A DNA stretch of 64,000 nucleotides. Source: Archaeoglobus sulfaticallidus PM70-1 (GTDB lineage: Archaea > Halobacteriota > Archaeoglobi > Archaeoglobales > Archaeoglobaceae). Shown here in pieces: positions 27,504 to 34,925 of the stretch. Both the position numbers and the translations under genes were made by a program. The notes below the pieces were generated by a model that saw nothing but the letters and a program-made list of their open reading frames with translations, was not told the origin of the DNA and did no database searches. Position 1 is the stretch's first letter; every line of letters begins with the position of its first letter. The stretch spans positions 1,780,571 through 1,844,570 of the forward strand of contig NC_021169.1 in NCBI RefSeq assembly GCF_000385565.1, given 5' to 3'.

Positions 27504-28319
27504 ATGATCTCAGCGGAAAGCTACGCGGCGGGAACCATCGTCAACGCGGTAGCTAGGGGAATCGGATGTGCTTTTGGAGTGGATCTGAGAACAAAGGTAT
27601 TGCTGGAGGAGAGCAGAGATGTAGAGATACTCGAGAAAGATAGAAAAATAAAGTCTCAGTTAATTCAGAATGTACTTTACAGGTTTGGTGTTAAAGCAAG
27701 GGTTGTCGTAGAGAGCAGCATACCAAAAAAGAGCGGGTTGGGTAGCAGCAGTGCGATTCTAAACTCCCTCCTGCTTGCGATCTATAAGTTCAGAGGATGG
27801 GAACTCGATGCGTTGAAAATTCTGAATGAGAATGCAGATATAGCGTTGAAAAGCAAGATCAGCTATACCGGGGCTTTCGACGATGCTTCAGCCTCTCTAC
27901 TTGGCGGGATCGTAATAACAGATAACTTTAACAGAAAAATAATCAAAAGAGAGAGTATACACCAAGATGTTCTAATCCTCCTGTCCGACAGCAAAAAAAG
28001 AAAGGTTGATGTTGAAAGTGTCAGAAAAAACGCTGAGATAGTTGATAAAGCGATAGAGGAGGCTAAGAGTGGCAACTACATGCTAGCAATGCTGTATAAC
28101 TCCCTTCACTACTGCAAAGTGCTGAATTACCCGTTAAAACCGGTGATGGATGCGAGAGATATAGGCATTCCAGCAGGGCTGTCAGGAAATGGGCCGTCCT
28201 ACATAGCATTCGGGCCAAAGAAGGACATCGATGAACTTGCAGAGAGCTGGAGGAGCTATGGAAAAATAATAAGGACTAGGACTATATCAGAACCATCAGA
28301 TCCGGCAGTGAAAATATAG
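27504..28319 (+). CDS. aroK: archaeal shikimate kinase (GHMP family)
   Basis: 271 residues. GHMP-kinase fold, unrelated to bacterial AroK. The phosphate-binding loop is PKKSGLGSSSAI near residue 73; GAFDDASASLLGG and GLSGNGPSY are typical of the archaeal enzyme. It phosphorylates shikimate in aromatic amino acid synthesis. Located 11 bp after nadE, within the same gene string. Confidence 0.9.
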   Translation: MISAESYAAGTIVNAVARGIGCAFGVDLRTKVLLEESRDVEILEKDRKIKSQLIQNVLYRFGVKARVVVESSIPKKSGLGSSSAILNSLLLAIYKFRGWELDALKILNENADIALKSKISYTGAFDDASASLLGGIVITDNFNRKIIKRESIHQDVLILLSDSKKRKVDVESVRKNAEIVDKAIEEAKSGNYMLAMLYNSLHYCKVLNYPLKPVMDARDIGIPAGLSGNGPSYIAFGPKKDIDELAESWRSYGKIIRTRTISEPSDPAVKI

Positions 28320-28327
28320 GTGGTTTC

Positions 28328-28966
28328 ATGTTTGGAGCCTTGAACTACATCCGTATAGCGGACATTTTTTCAGCCCTGAACGCACTATTCGGCATCCTTG
28401 GCATATACTTCGTCTTTACGGATGTAAGGGCATCAGCCCTCTTTCTGGTAGCCTCTGCAATTATGGATGGTGTGGACGGTGCTGTTGCGAGGCTTGAAAC
28501 GAGCTTGCTTGGGGAAAACCTCGACTCCCTCGCAGATATGATCTCCTTTGGTGTTCTTCCAGCCCTGATTATAATCTCTCTGGGGGACGAGTGGTACTAC
28601 TTCAGCATCTCAGGGCTGTTCCTGATATGCGGGATGATCAGGCTTGCCAGGTTCAATCTGCTGAAAATAAAGGATGAGTTTGTTGGATTTCCCATCACAG
28701 CTTCCGCTTTAATCGTTGGCGCTATGGTGCTGATAGACTTCAATGCTGTGGCAATAGCATTCGTCTCTGTTTTGCTGTCCTTATTGATGATATCCGATAT
28801 TAGGTACCCCAAGGTAAGGGATAAGATCGTTCTCGGTGTGGTTGCTGTTGTTATGGTTTCCGTATTTTTTATCCCGGAGTCTGCATACATACTTCTGGCG
28901 TTGATGGTTCTGTACCTCTTTTCTCCAGTACTAAGGAGGGGATATGGTGAAGGATGTGGTAAATGA
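28328..28966 (+). CDS. pssA: CDP-alcohol phosphatidyltransferase, archaetidylserine synthase type
   Basis: 212 residues with several membrane helices. The catalytic CDP-alcohol motif is present as DGVDGAVARLETSLLGENLDSLADMIS near residues 47-73, with both metal-binding Asp groups. It joins serine to CDP-archaeol in ether-lipid synthesis, in keeping with egsA in this window; related enzymes using other alcohols cannot be excluded. The 3' end overlaps mptD by 23 bp. Confidence 0.85.
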   Translation: MFGALNYIRIADIFSALNALFGILGIYFVFTDVRASALFLVASAIMDGVDGAVARLETSLLGENLDSLADMISFGVLPALIIISLGDEWYYFSISGLFLICGMIRLARFNLLKIKDEFVGFPITASALIVGAMVLIDFNAVAIAFVSVLLSLLMISDIRYPKVRDKIVLGVVAVVMVSVFFIPESAYILLALMVLYLFSPVLRRGYGEGCGK

Positions 28967-29288
28967 AGAGAAAATTGCCTGTTTTGAGGCTGGAATAAAG
29001 CTTGGAGCTCTGTTCCACCAGTTTGTGGGTGCTCCAGTCAGTCTTGAGAATGCGAGAATTCTCGAAATGGCCATGGAAAGTTGTATGAGGCTTCAGCCCT
29101 TCGTGGTGAGTGCTGAGGTGAAAATTGACAGGGAGAGGCTGAAAGAAATGGTGTCCTCATTTGGCTACATCTCGCTGAGTGGAGAGTTGATCAGAGCAAG
29201 GGTTACTGTCAAGGTTGGCGAGACCCTAGCGAGAGCCGAACTCTACTGGGACGATGAGAAAAAGTATCCAATGATGAGATTGATCTAA
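28944..29288 (+). CDS. mptD: archaeal dihydroneopterin aldolase (MptD, DUF381)
   Basis: 114 residues matching the archaeal MptD family: FEAGIKLGALFHQFVGAPV near residue 14, ILEMAMESCMRLQPFV, and a C-terminal ARAELYWDDEKKYPMM. It converts 7,8-dihydroneopterin to 6-hydroxymethyl-dihydropterin for tetrahydromethanopterin, the C1 carrier used with Cdh. The ATG follows a strong GGAGGGG inside the end of pssA. Confidence 0.85.
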   Translation: MVKDVVNEEKIACFEAGIKLGALFHQFVGAPVSLENARILEMAMESCMRLQPFVVSAEVKIDRERLKEMVSSFGYISLSGELIRARVTVKVGETLARAELYWDDEKKYPMMRLI

Positions 29289-29325
29289 CTCAACCCTTTT
29301 ATACCCTACTCCCTACCCAAAGCAC

Positions 29326-29997
29326 ATGAAAATAGGGATAATCTCTGACATTCACTCCAATCTGGTAGCTCTCGAGAGGGTATTAGAAAGGCTTGAGGGC
29401 TGTGATGAGATAATCTGTGCTGGAGATGTTGTAGGCTACTACCCATACTTCAATGAGGTTGTGGAAATATTCAGGAAGGAAAGAATATACAGCGTTCTTG
29501 GCAATCATGATTACTCAATCATAACCGGAGATTTTTCTGAGCTAGATACCTACGGAAAAATTTCTGCAGGCTATATACGAAAAAATATCGAGGAGAAAAA
29601 TCTCTCCTGGCTTGAAAACCTGCCATTAAAGCTTGAGACTGGGAGATTCAATGTCTATCATGGAATTCCAGCGGATAGCCTGGATGCGATAAAGCTTCAT
29701 GTCTTTCCAACATTTCCTTTAATAGAGAAGATACTCGAGGTTGAGGGGAAATCTGTTGTCGTTGGACACACCCACATACAGTTCATGAAGGAACACAGGA
29801 ATTTTCGCGTGGTAAATCCCGGGAGCGTTGGACAGCCAAGAGATGGTGATAGCAGAGCCTGTTATGCGATATATGATACTGAGAGAGATAGTTTTAAGCT
29901 TGACAGGGTTGCCTATAACATAGATGAGGTTTATCTTGAGGTTCACAGGGCTGGACTGCCACACATTCTGGCGATAAGGCTTTATGAGGGAGTATAG
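29326..29997 (+). CDS. metallophosphoesterase (YfcE/MJ0936-like)
   Basis: 223 residues, calcineurin-like fold. All metal-binding motifs are present: SDIHSN (residue 7), GDVVGY (33), GNHD (58), YHG (105) and GHTH (145). Substrate unknown; family members hydrolyse phosphodiesters. TTTTATA at 29297-29303 lies 23-29 bp before the ATG, so it probably has its own leaderless promoter even though mptD ends only 37 bp upstream. Confidence 0.88.
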   Translation: MKIGIISDIHSNLVALERVLERLEGCDEIICAGDVVGYYPYFNEVVEIFRKERIYSVLGNHDYSIITGDFSELDTYGKISAGYIRKNIEEKNLSWLENLPLKLETGRFNVYHGIPADSLDAIKLHVFPTFPLIEKILEVEGKSVVVGHTHIQFMKEHRNFRVVNPGSVGQPRDGDSRACYAIYDTERDSFKLDRVAYNIDEVYLEVHRAGLPHILAIRLYEGV

Positions 29998-30132
29998 CTG
30001 GCAGATAATTTTGAGAAATTGAATACGAAGTTTGTGGTTCATTGTAGTTTTGCCGCACATATTTTATCACACTATATGTTAAACTCCGTTAGTAAAAAAG
30101 CTTAAAATACCACTATACCCATACAAACAGAT

Positions 30133-31110
30133 ATGAATGTAAGGAGACTACAGTTCATAGGCGGCTCCAGCTATATGGTGAGCCTACCAAAAAACTGGAT
30201 AAGGAGTAACGACCTCGAACAGGGAGACGAGTTAGTTCTCAACGTGGAGGACGAGTGCATCATCATCCTACCAAAGAAAATATCGGAGTCGAGCAAGGTT
30301 GTCAAGGGACAGATAAAGGGGTTAAAGCAGTACGATACGGACTTCCTGAGAAGGTTCATTTATGCAGTATACATTCAGGGGCTGGATGAAATAGTCATCG
30401 AGGATAAAAACATCAATCCCAGGATTCTGACTAAAATCAGCGATGTTGTGAGGACGATGATCGGAATGGAGATCATCCACGCCAAGGATGGAAAGATAGT
30501 TCTCAGATGCATGAACACTCCAGATTTCGATTTCAGCGGGGTGCTTAAGAGGATGTACCAGATAATCGATGCGATGATAGATGGTATCATAGATGGATTG
30601 AAGGTGAAGGATGCGACAACGCTTAACGAGATAAAGTACTTCGAATCGGATTTGGACAGGCTTTACTTTCTGGCATTGAGGGAACAGCACAGGAAGGTCA
30701 AAGAGCTTTCCATCACCGTGAAATGGAATGAACTGCGGATGATTCTCGGTGCAAGGACTGTTACCAAACTAATCGAAGAGATAGCAGACTCACTCAGAGA
30801 GTTTTCTGATTATGTTAAGAACATAGAGGATAAAGAAGAGGTTTTGATCAAGCTGCTGACAGATGTCAAAACGATCTTTTCTGAAGTTCTCAAAGCTTAC
30901 AGTGAATCAGACCTCACAACCTCTGAGAAGGTGATCAAAGAGACCGAAAAGCTCATCGTGGAAATAGTGAGGCTGATATCAGAGAATCAGGAGATAAACT
31001 ACAGGATGAGTCTGGAAACCCTAAAGGAAATAATGAAGAACATAAAGTCCATTGGAGAGGTCGCCTTCAACAGGAGTGTCAGGGATCTGATGACGCTTGA
31101 GACTGGTTAA
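30133..31110 (+). CDS. PhoU-domain protein with N-terminal SpoVT/AbrB DNA-binding domain
   Basis: 325 residues. Residues 1-50 form an AbrB-type swapped-hairpin domain (RRLQFIGGSSYMVSLPKNWI, GDELVL). The rest is all-helical with two PhoU-like three-helix segments. Such archaeal fusions are presumed regulators of phosphate uptake, but no pst genes are nearby. It ends in a 4-bp overlap with the convergent PUA gene. Confidence 0.82.
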   Translation: MNVRRLQFIGGSSYMVSLPKNWIRSNDLEQGDELVLNVEDECIIILPKKISESSKVVKGQIKGLKQYDTDFLRRFIYAVYIQGLDEIVIEDKNINPRILTKISDVVRTMIGMEIIHAKDGKIVLRCMNTPDFDFSGVLKRMYQIIDAMIDGIIDGLKVKDATTLNEIKYFESDLDRLYFLALREQHRKVKELSITVKWNELRMILGARTVTKLIEEIADSLREFSDYVKNIEDKEEVLIKLLTDVKTIFSEVLKAYSESDLTTSEKVIKETEKLIVEIVRLISENQEINYRMSLETLKEIMKNIKSIGEVAFNRSVRDLMTLETG

Positions 31111-31661
31111 TAAGCATTATACAATTTTTCCTTTCTGAGGTATTCTCCCCTATCGACCAAGTTCTCCACAACCACCCTGTCTTTTTCAACGCTCCGCATT
31201 ATCCTGCCATCATATCTGCTTTTTCCTATACCCAGAACATCTCCATGCTTGTTACAGACAAAAACTATGTCGTTTTCCTTTATGCTCTCGCTAACCTTAA
31301 CAACAGACTCCGAAAAAATGTCTCTACCATACAAGAAGAGCATCTCACCTCTTTCGTTTACATAAACCCTTTTTTTCTTGCTGGACAGATAGTAAGCTCC
31401 CTCTAGTGTTAGCCTGAATCTCTTCCCAACCTCTCCAAGCTTTATTCCCGCACAAACGATGCTTTTGAGGTTGCCATTCCTGAGACCCTCTTTCAAAAAA
31501 TCGTGAAGTTCAGGAGATAGAAAATAAACCTCTTTTTTGTTCTTGTACTCAGCAATGAGTATTCTCTTATCAGCAAGAAAATCCTTTTTTCCGAAAGCAC
31601 CCAGTGCCTTTCTAATCGTCTTTAGCTCCTTCTCATTTGGGTCCCTTATTCGAGGCTTCAT
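31107..31661 (-). CDS. PUA-domain protein, Nip7-like (UPF0113)
   Basis: 184 residues. An N-terminal alpha/beta pre-PUA region is followed by a C-terminal PUA domain (about 105-175; KRVYVNERGEMLFLYGRDIF, VFVCNKHGDVLGIGKS). Order and spacing match archaeal relatives of Nip7, a ribosome-biogenesis factor. RNA-binding role inferred from family. It is 26 bp downstream of an uncharacterised gene on the same strand, so the two are probably co-transcribed. Confidence 0.75.
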   Translation of the reverse strand: MKPRIRDPNEKELKTIRKALGAFGKKDFLADKRILIAEYKNKKEVYFLSPELHDFLKEGLRNGNLKSIVCAGIKLGEVGKRFRLTLEGAYYLSSKKKRVYVNERGEMLFLYGRDIFSESVVKVSESIKENDIVFVCNKHGDVLGIGKSRYDGRIMRSVEKDRVVVENLVDRGEYLRKEKLYNAY

Positions 31662-31687
31662 TTTTCTGGTTTATTTTTTTCTCAGTT

Positions 31688-32080
31688 TCAATCTTCATTA
31701 AATTGCAGATATTCCTTTATCCTCTTCATTATTGCGGAGTAATCATCTCTCAACCTGAAGCTCTCAATCGTGTTGATTACGACATCCTCCATCAGATAAT
31801 CTCTAAACTCCTCCTCGAGCCTGTCTGATAGAACAACCTCTCCATTCGGGCTCTCGGCTTCTGTAATACCAACAATACTGAACTCCTTTCTCAGGAAAAA
31901 TGGCGGATTTCTCGAGTCCATAAACTTCAGCCTCGCTTTTGTCTCGCCGAGTATAATGGATGTGTTTCTCAGCACAGCCTCGGCATTTATACCAAGCTCC
32001 CTCTTGCTCAAGATCTCGGAAAAACCGCCAAGCTTGCTGACATAGGTATCTGAAAGCACCTCTATTGGGTATGGATACAT
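31688..32080 (-). CDS. conserved-looking protein of unknown function
   Basis: 130 residues, no membrane helix, mixed alpha/beta, acidic. It begins MYPYPIEVLSDTYVSKLGGF and ends in a helical SAIMKRIKEYLQF. I do not recognise a family. It precedes the Nip7-like gene by 26 bp on the same strand and may act with it. Codon use resembles its neighbours, and the alternative frame across 31803-32231 lacks family features. Confidence 0.65.
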   Translation of the reverse strand: MYPYPIEVLSDTYVSKLGGFSEILSKRELGINAEAVLRNTSIILGETKARLKFMDSRNPPFFLRKEFSIVGITEAESPNGEVVLSDRLEEEFRDYLMEDVVINTIESFRLRDDYSAIMKRIKEYLQFNED

Positions 32081-32261
32081 GTTTGTTCATTTTTAAATGA
32101 AAAGTATATTTTGGTTTTGGTTGTATGCGTTGTGGTTCTGATGGCCTCTTACCGACTACCACACGATTCAGTATTGAAGTCTGCGAATAATCTTTGAAAA
32201 GGGCCAATTTAACTATTTTGATATCGACCAACTTAAGTTGAGTGTGTGATTGTAACCATTA

Positions 32262-32930
32262 CTAAATCAGAAACAGAATTATCGGGTTTATAAGGAGAGA
32301 TGGCAGCATGTTTCCGGGTTTTAGATCTATCAGTTCCATTAGTCTTAAGCCAATAGCAACGATCAAAACACCGCCTGTGGCCGTGATCTCGGCAATGATT
32401 TTCTCAGTCATCAAAGCAGAGATATGTCCTGCGAGCAGCGTGAGGGATCCCTGATATACCAGTACGGAAATCGAGGAGAACATGACACCTATGCCGAGGG
32501 TGGAGGCTAAGGCAATGGATGCAAAACCGTCGAGGAGTGATTTTGTTAGCAGCAAAGAATAGTCTCCTGTAAGGCCTTCCTGAATTGAGCCAACAACTGC
32601 CATCGAGCCAACACAATAAAGCAGTGTTGTAGAAACAAAACCTTCGGCAAACTTCGAACCCTCAAACCTCCTTTCGACAGATCTTCCAAAGCTCTCAAGT
32701 TTGCTTTCTATTCCAATAACCTCTCCTATGGCAGTTCCGAGCAGTATGCTCCCTACAAGTATAACCACCTCATCGGTTAAAAGAGCCATTTTGAGACCGA
32801 TAACCACTACAACTAATCCCAAAACTCTCATCAGGGATTCTTTGAGTTTGGGATTCAGCCTTGATCCGATGAACATTCCAAATAAGCTCGCAACTACTAT
32901 GGTTACCGAGTTTATGATCGTACCAATCAT
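32262..32930 (-). CDS. DUF554 family membrane protein
   Basis: 222 residues with about seven hydrophobic helices. DUF554 features are seen in the N-terminal GTIINSVTIVVASLFGMFIGSRL, KMAL and GSILLGTAIGEVIGIE, and in the SLLDGFASIALASTLGIGV segment. Family function is unknown, possibly transport. It stands alone. Confidence 0.85.
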   Translation of the reverse strand: MIGTIINSVTIVVASLFGMFIGSRLNPKLKESLMRVLGLVVVVIGLKMALLTDEVVILVGSILLGTAIGEVIGIESKLESFGRSVERRFEGSKFAEGFVSTTLLYCVGSMAVVGSIQEGLTGDYSLLLTKSLLDGFASIALASTLGIGVMFSSISVLVYQGSLTLLAGHISALMTEKIIAEITATGGVLIVAIGLRLMELIDLKPGNMLPSLLINPIILFLI

Positions 32931-33109
32931 TTTTTATGTCTGCATGGGTATTGGATTTATATTTTGCTGATCGTTCAGATTTTACAATTGCACCAATTTA
33001 CAGCCAGCAAGCAGGATTCATTTTCTGAATTTTCAGCCCAAAAGTTATGTCCGGTAATTTAGAAGGGACAAAAATCATTTTTTGAGTTTAAATCCTTCAG
33101 AAAGCTGAG

Positions 33110-34246
33110 TTATACTCGGCCATACAACCCACACATAATTCTGTCCGGCTTCTTTATCCCCCCAAAAAGAGTTTTTGCCCTGAACCTGCACCCTCCTGAA
33201 CATTCCATCCTATGACCACAATCCCTGCAAACCTCTATCTCATCTATACTCCAGAGGCACTTATCTGTGAGCTTTCTCCAGCAATTTGCAAGACCATCTC
33301 TTATATTTCCGACTGATTCAAAGAAACCACAGCGGGAGATATTTCCTTCTGGATCCGATGCACACATGTGAGCCCCGCAGGTGTATCCGGCAACTCTATG
33401 GGAAAAATCTCCAAATCCATATCTGGACATGATCTTAACTGCCATATCAACCTCAACAAGAATATCTTCATTGAACCTGAGGTTTCCCTCAAGAGATGGA
33501 TAGTCCACCATCCACGATTTAATTGTTCCTTTGAACAGCTTTTCCATCTCGTCGAACTCGTCAATATTATACCTGTGAACCATTGTAGCAACGCTTACAT
33601 CAACGCCATAATCTATGAGGAGTTTTAAAGCCCTCATGGCCTTCTCGAATGTTCCCTTTCCCCTGATAAAATCGTGAGATTTGATCCCATCGATGCTTAT
33701 CTGAACCTCATCGACCTCAATCTTGCCAGCATTCTTCTCATCAATAAGTGTGCCGTTGGTTATCAGAACTTTCCTGAAATCGTAGCTTTCCAGTACATCA
33801 AGGAAAGAGTAAATCTCTGGATGGAGAAGAGGCTCACCCCCTGACAGCATGAGCTTTATCCCGCCAGCTTCGGAGAACTCTTCGATGAGCGTGTTGAATG
33901 TTCTGTAATCCATGTTCGTTTGCTTCTTTGGAAGATAGCAGTGTCTGCAGTTGAGATTGCATCTGAGCGTAACATGTACAAGCATGTGGCGAAGAGAAGG
34001 CCTTAAGGACTTGCTTGGTACATGAACCGGCCTTTTCTCATCACTAAATTCCAGAATTCCATTCTCAATGCAGTATCTCACAAACTCAGAATCTTTGGCC
34101 TCTTTCCCACCATCGCACTGTCTGAGAAACTCGAATGCCTCTTCGTCGAGTTCATATAGCTCATCGGTTTTTGCGTTGTAAACAACGGGCTTCTCAAAAT
34201 TCCTGAGCAGTATCCTATCTCTGAGAACCAAGCCTTTCCCTTGCAA
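33110..34246 (-). CDS. radical SAM/SPASM peptide-modifying enzyme with N-terminal PqqD-like domain
   Basis: 378 residues. Residues 8-75 (VLRDRILLRNFEKPVVYNAKTD onward) resemble the PqqD/RiPP-recognition winged helix. The radical SAM core follows with CNLNCRHC near residue 98 and SGGEPLLHP near 145. A C-terminal SPASM region (about 290-375) has many cysteines (CGAHMC, SRCGFF, VCRDCGHRMECSGGC, MCGLYG) for auxiliary Fe-S clusters. Fused PqqD-like plus SPASM is the architecture of enzymes that crosslink ribosomal peptides or make redox cofactors. It overlaps the upstream 60-aa gene by 32 bp, behind a 19-aa Cys-rich peptide. Start is TTG 34246 or TTG 34231. Confidence 0.85.
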   Translation of the reverse strand: MQGKGLVLRDRILLRNFEKPVVYNAKTDELYELDEEAFEFLRQCDGGKEAKDSEFVRYCIENGILEFSDEKRPVHVPSKSLRPSLRHMLVHVTLRCNLNCRHCYLPKKQTNMDYRTFNTLIEEFSEAGGIKLMLSGGEPLLHPEIYSFLDVLESYDFRKVLITNGTLIDEKNAGKIEVDEVQISIDGIKSHDFIRGKGTFEKAMRALKLLIDYGVDVSVATMVHRYNIDEFDEMEKLFKGTIKSWMVDYPSLEGNLRFNEDILVEVDMAVKIMSRYGFGDFSHRVAGYTCGAHMCASDPEGNISRCGFFESVGNIRDGLANCWRKLTDKCLWSIDEIEVCRDCGHRMECSGGCRFRAKTLFGGIKKPDRIMCGLYGRV

Positions 34247-34397
34247 AGTATATATCCTCCATTCTCAACTTCCCTTCTTCAACTAAGATCTTTATGATCT
34301 TGAATGCCCCGCATTCAAGCTGTTCATCGTTTTCCTTATAAAAATCACAGACTTTACACACACCATCAATCATCTCTCTCTTTGTTACTTCTGCCAC
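34215..34397 (-). CDS. 60-residue protein with CxxC and Cys motifs, part of radical SAM locus
   Basis: Starts at GTG 34397 after GGAGGG, 60 residues. CKVCDFYKENDEQLECGAFK near residues 14-33 has three cysteines; the rest is charged and helical (IIKILVEEGKLRMEDIYFA). It could be a metal-binding partner, a second substrate or a chaperone for the modifying enzyme whose gene it overlaps by 32 bp. Some archaeal radical-SAM loci encode small Cys-containing peptides of this size. I cannot name a family with certainty. Confidence 0.7.
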   Translation of the reverse strand: MAEVTKREMIDGVCKVCDFYKENDEQLECGAFKIIKILVEEGKLRMEDIYFARERLGSQR

Positions 34398-34431
34398 ACA
34401 AATCCCTCCAAAATTAAAAATAAAAAAGATT

Positions 34432-34491
34432 TTAGCAAGATGCGTTGCACTTGCAGACTCCGCTTTCCTTCGATACTTTCTCAATTTTCAT
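34432..34491 (-). CDS. 19-residue Cys-rich peptide, candidate RiPP precursor
   Basis: An ATG at 34491 preceded by AGGTGAT with a four-base spacer opens a 19-codon gene, MKIEKVSKESGVCKCNASC, ending in TAA. Three of the last seven residues are Cys (CxCxxxC) after a charged 11-residue leader-like part. It is the first gene after a strong TATA box, 34 bp before a 60-aa Cys protein and upstream of a PqqD-fused radical SAM/SPASM enzyme, so it is the obvious candidate substrate. No sequence family is recognised with certainty; the ribosome-binding site, promoter and context are the evidence. Confidence 0.65.
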   Translation of the reverse strand: MKIEKVSKESGVCKCNASC

Positions 34492-34523
34492 CTGAATCAC
34501 CTGATGAAAATAATAGCCTTATA

Positions 34524-34540
34524 CTTATAAGCTTTTCGCA
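34524..34540 (-). promoter_or_regulatory. BRE/TATA promoter of the Cys-peptide/radical SAM operon
   Basis: On the minus strand TGCGAAAAGCTTATAAG reads as a good BRE plus TATA box. The predicted start site about 25 bp on would leave a leader of about 11 bases, consisting of little more than the Shine-Dalgarno sequence of the 19-aa gene. Confidence 0.65.
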
Positions 34541-34692
34541 TGGTAAATATTATTGTTAAAAAAGTTAGCCCATTTCATCCTTATCAAATAAAAATCTGAT
34601 AGTTTTTGATACTGGTTGCTAATTAATAAACATGCGATATTACTTCATCAACCCAACGAAAAATTATAATTCTTTGCAGTTAAACTAGAAAC

Positions 34693-34923
34693 ATGGTAAT
34701 TGGCGTTACAATGGTAAATGTTCTGCCCGGGAAGGAGAAGACCGTTTACAACGAAATAAAGGAGATGAAGAATGTCAGAGATATATACCATGTCTTCGGT
34801 GAGTTCGATTTTGTTGTTATAATAGAGGCTGAAAGCCTCTCGATACTAAACAATACAGTTGACAACATAAGGGCTATCGAAGGTGTTACAAAGACACAAA
34901 CAGTTGTTGGTGCAGAAATATAA
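34693..34923 (+). CDS. stand-alone Lrp/AsnC ligand-binding (RAM) domain protein
   Basis: 76 residues consisting of the RAM domain alone, starting [20 protein letters not shown] and containing [12 protein letters not shown]; there is no DNA-binding domain. Such proteins can form oligomers that sense amino acids or modulate full-length Lrp proteins. Its stop is 2 bp before the topoisomerase VI B start, so it heads that operon. An ATTATAAT box near 34661-34671 is its likely promoter. Confidence 0.85.
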   Translation: MVIGVTMVNVLPGKEKTVYNEIKEMKNVRDIYHVFGEFDFVVIIEAESLSILNNTVDNIRAIEGVTKTQTVVGAEI

Positions 34924-34925
34924 CC

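Noticed and set aside
31803-32231. 142-codon minus-strand frame overlapping the 130-aa gene
   Set aside because: Overlaps a better frame, contains many Arg/Trp/Gln codons unlike neighbours, and lacks a ribosome-binding site.
34398-34484. Extension of the 60-aa protein to TTG 34484
   Set aside because: GTG 34397 has GGAGGG upstream, and the extension would read through the 19-aa peptide gene in another frame with an atypical composition.
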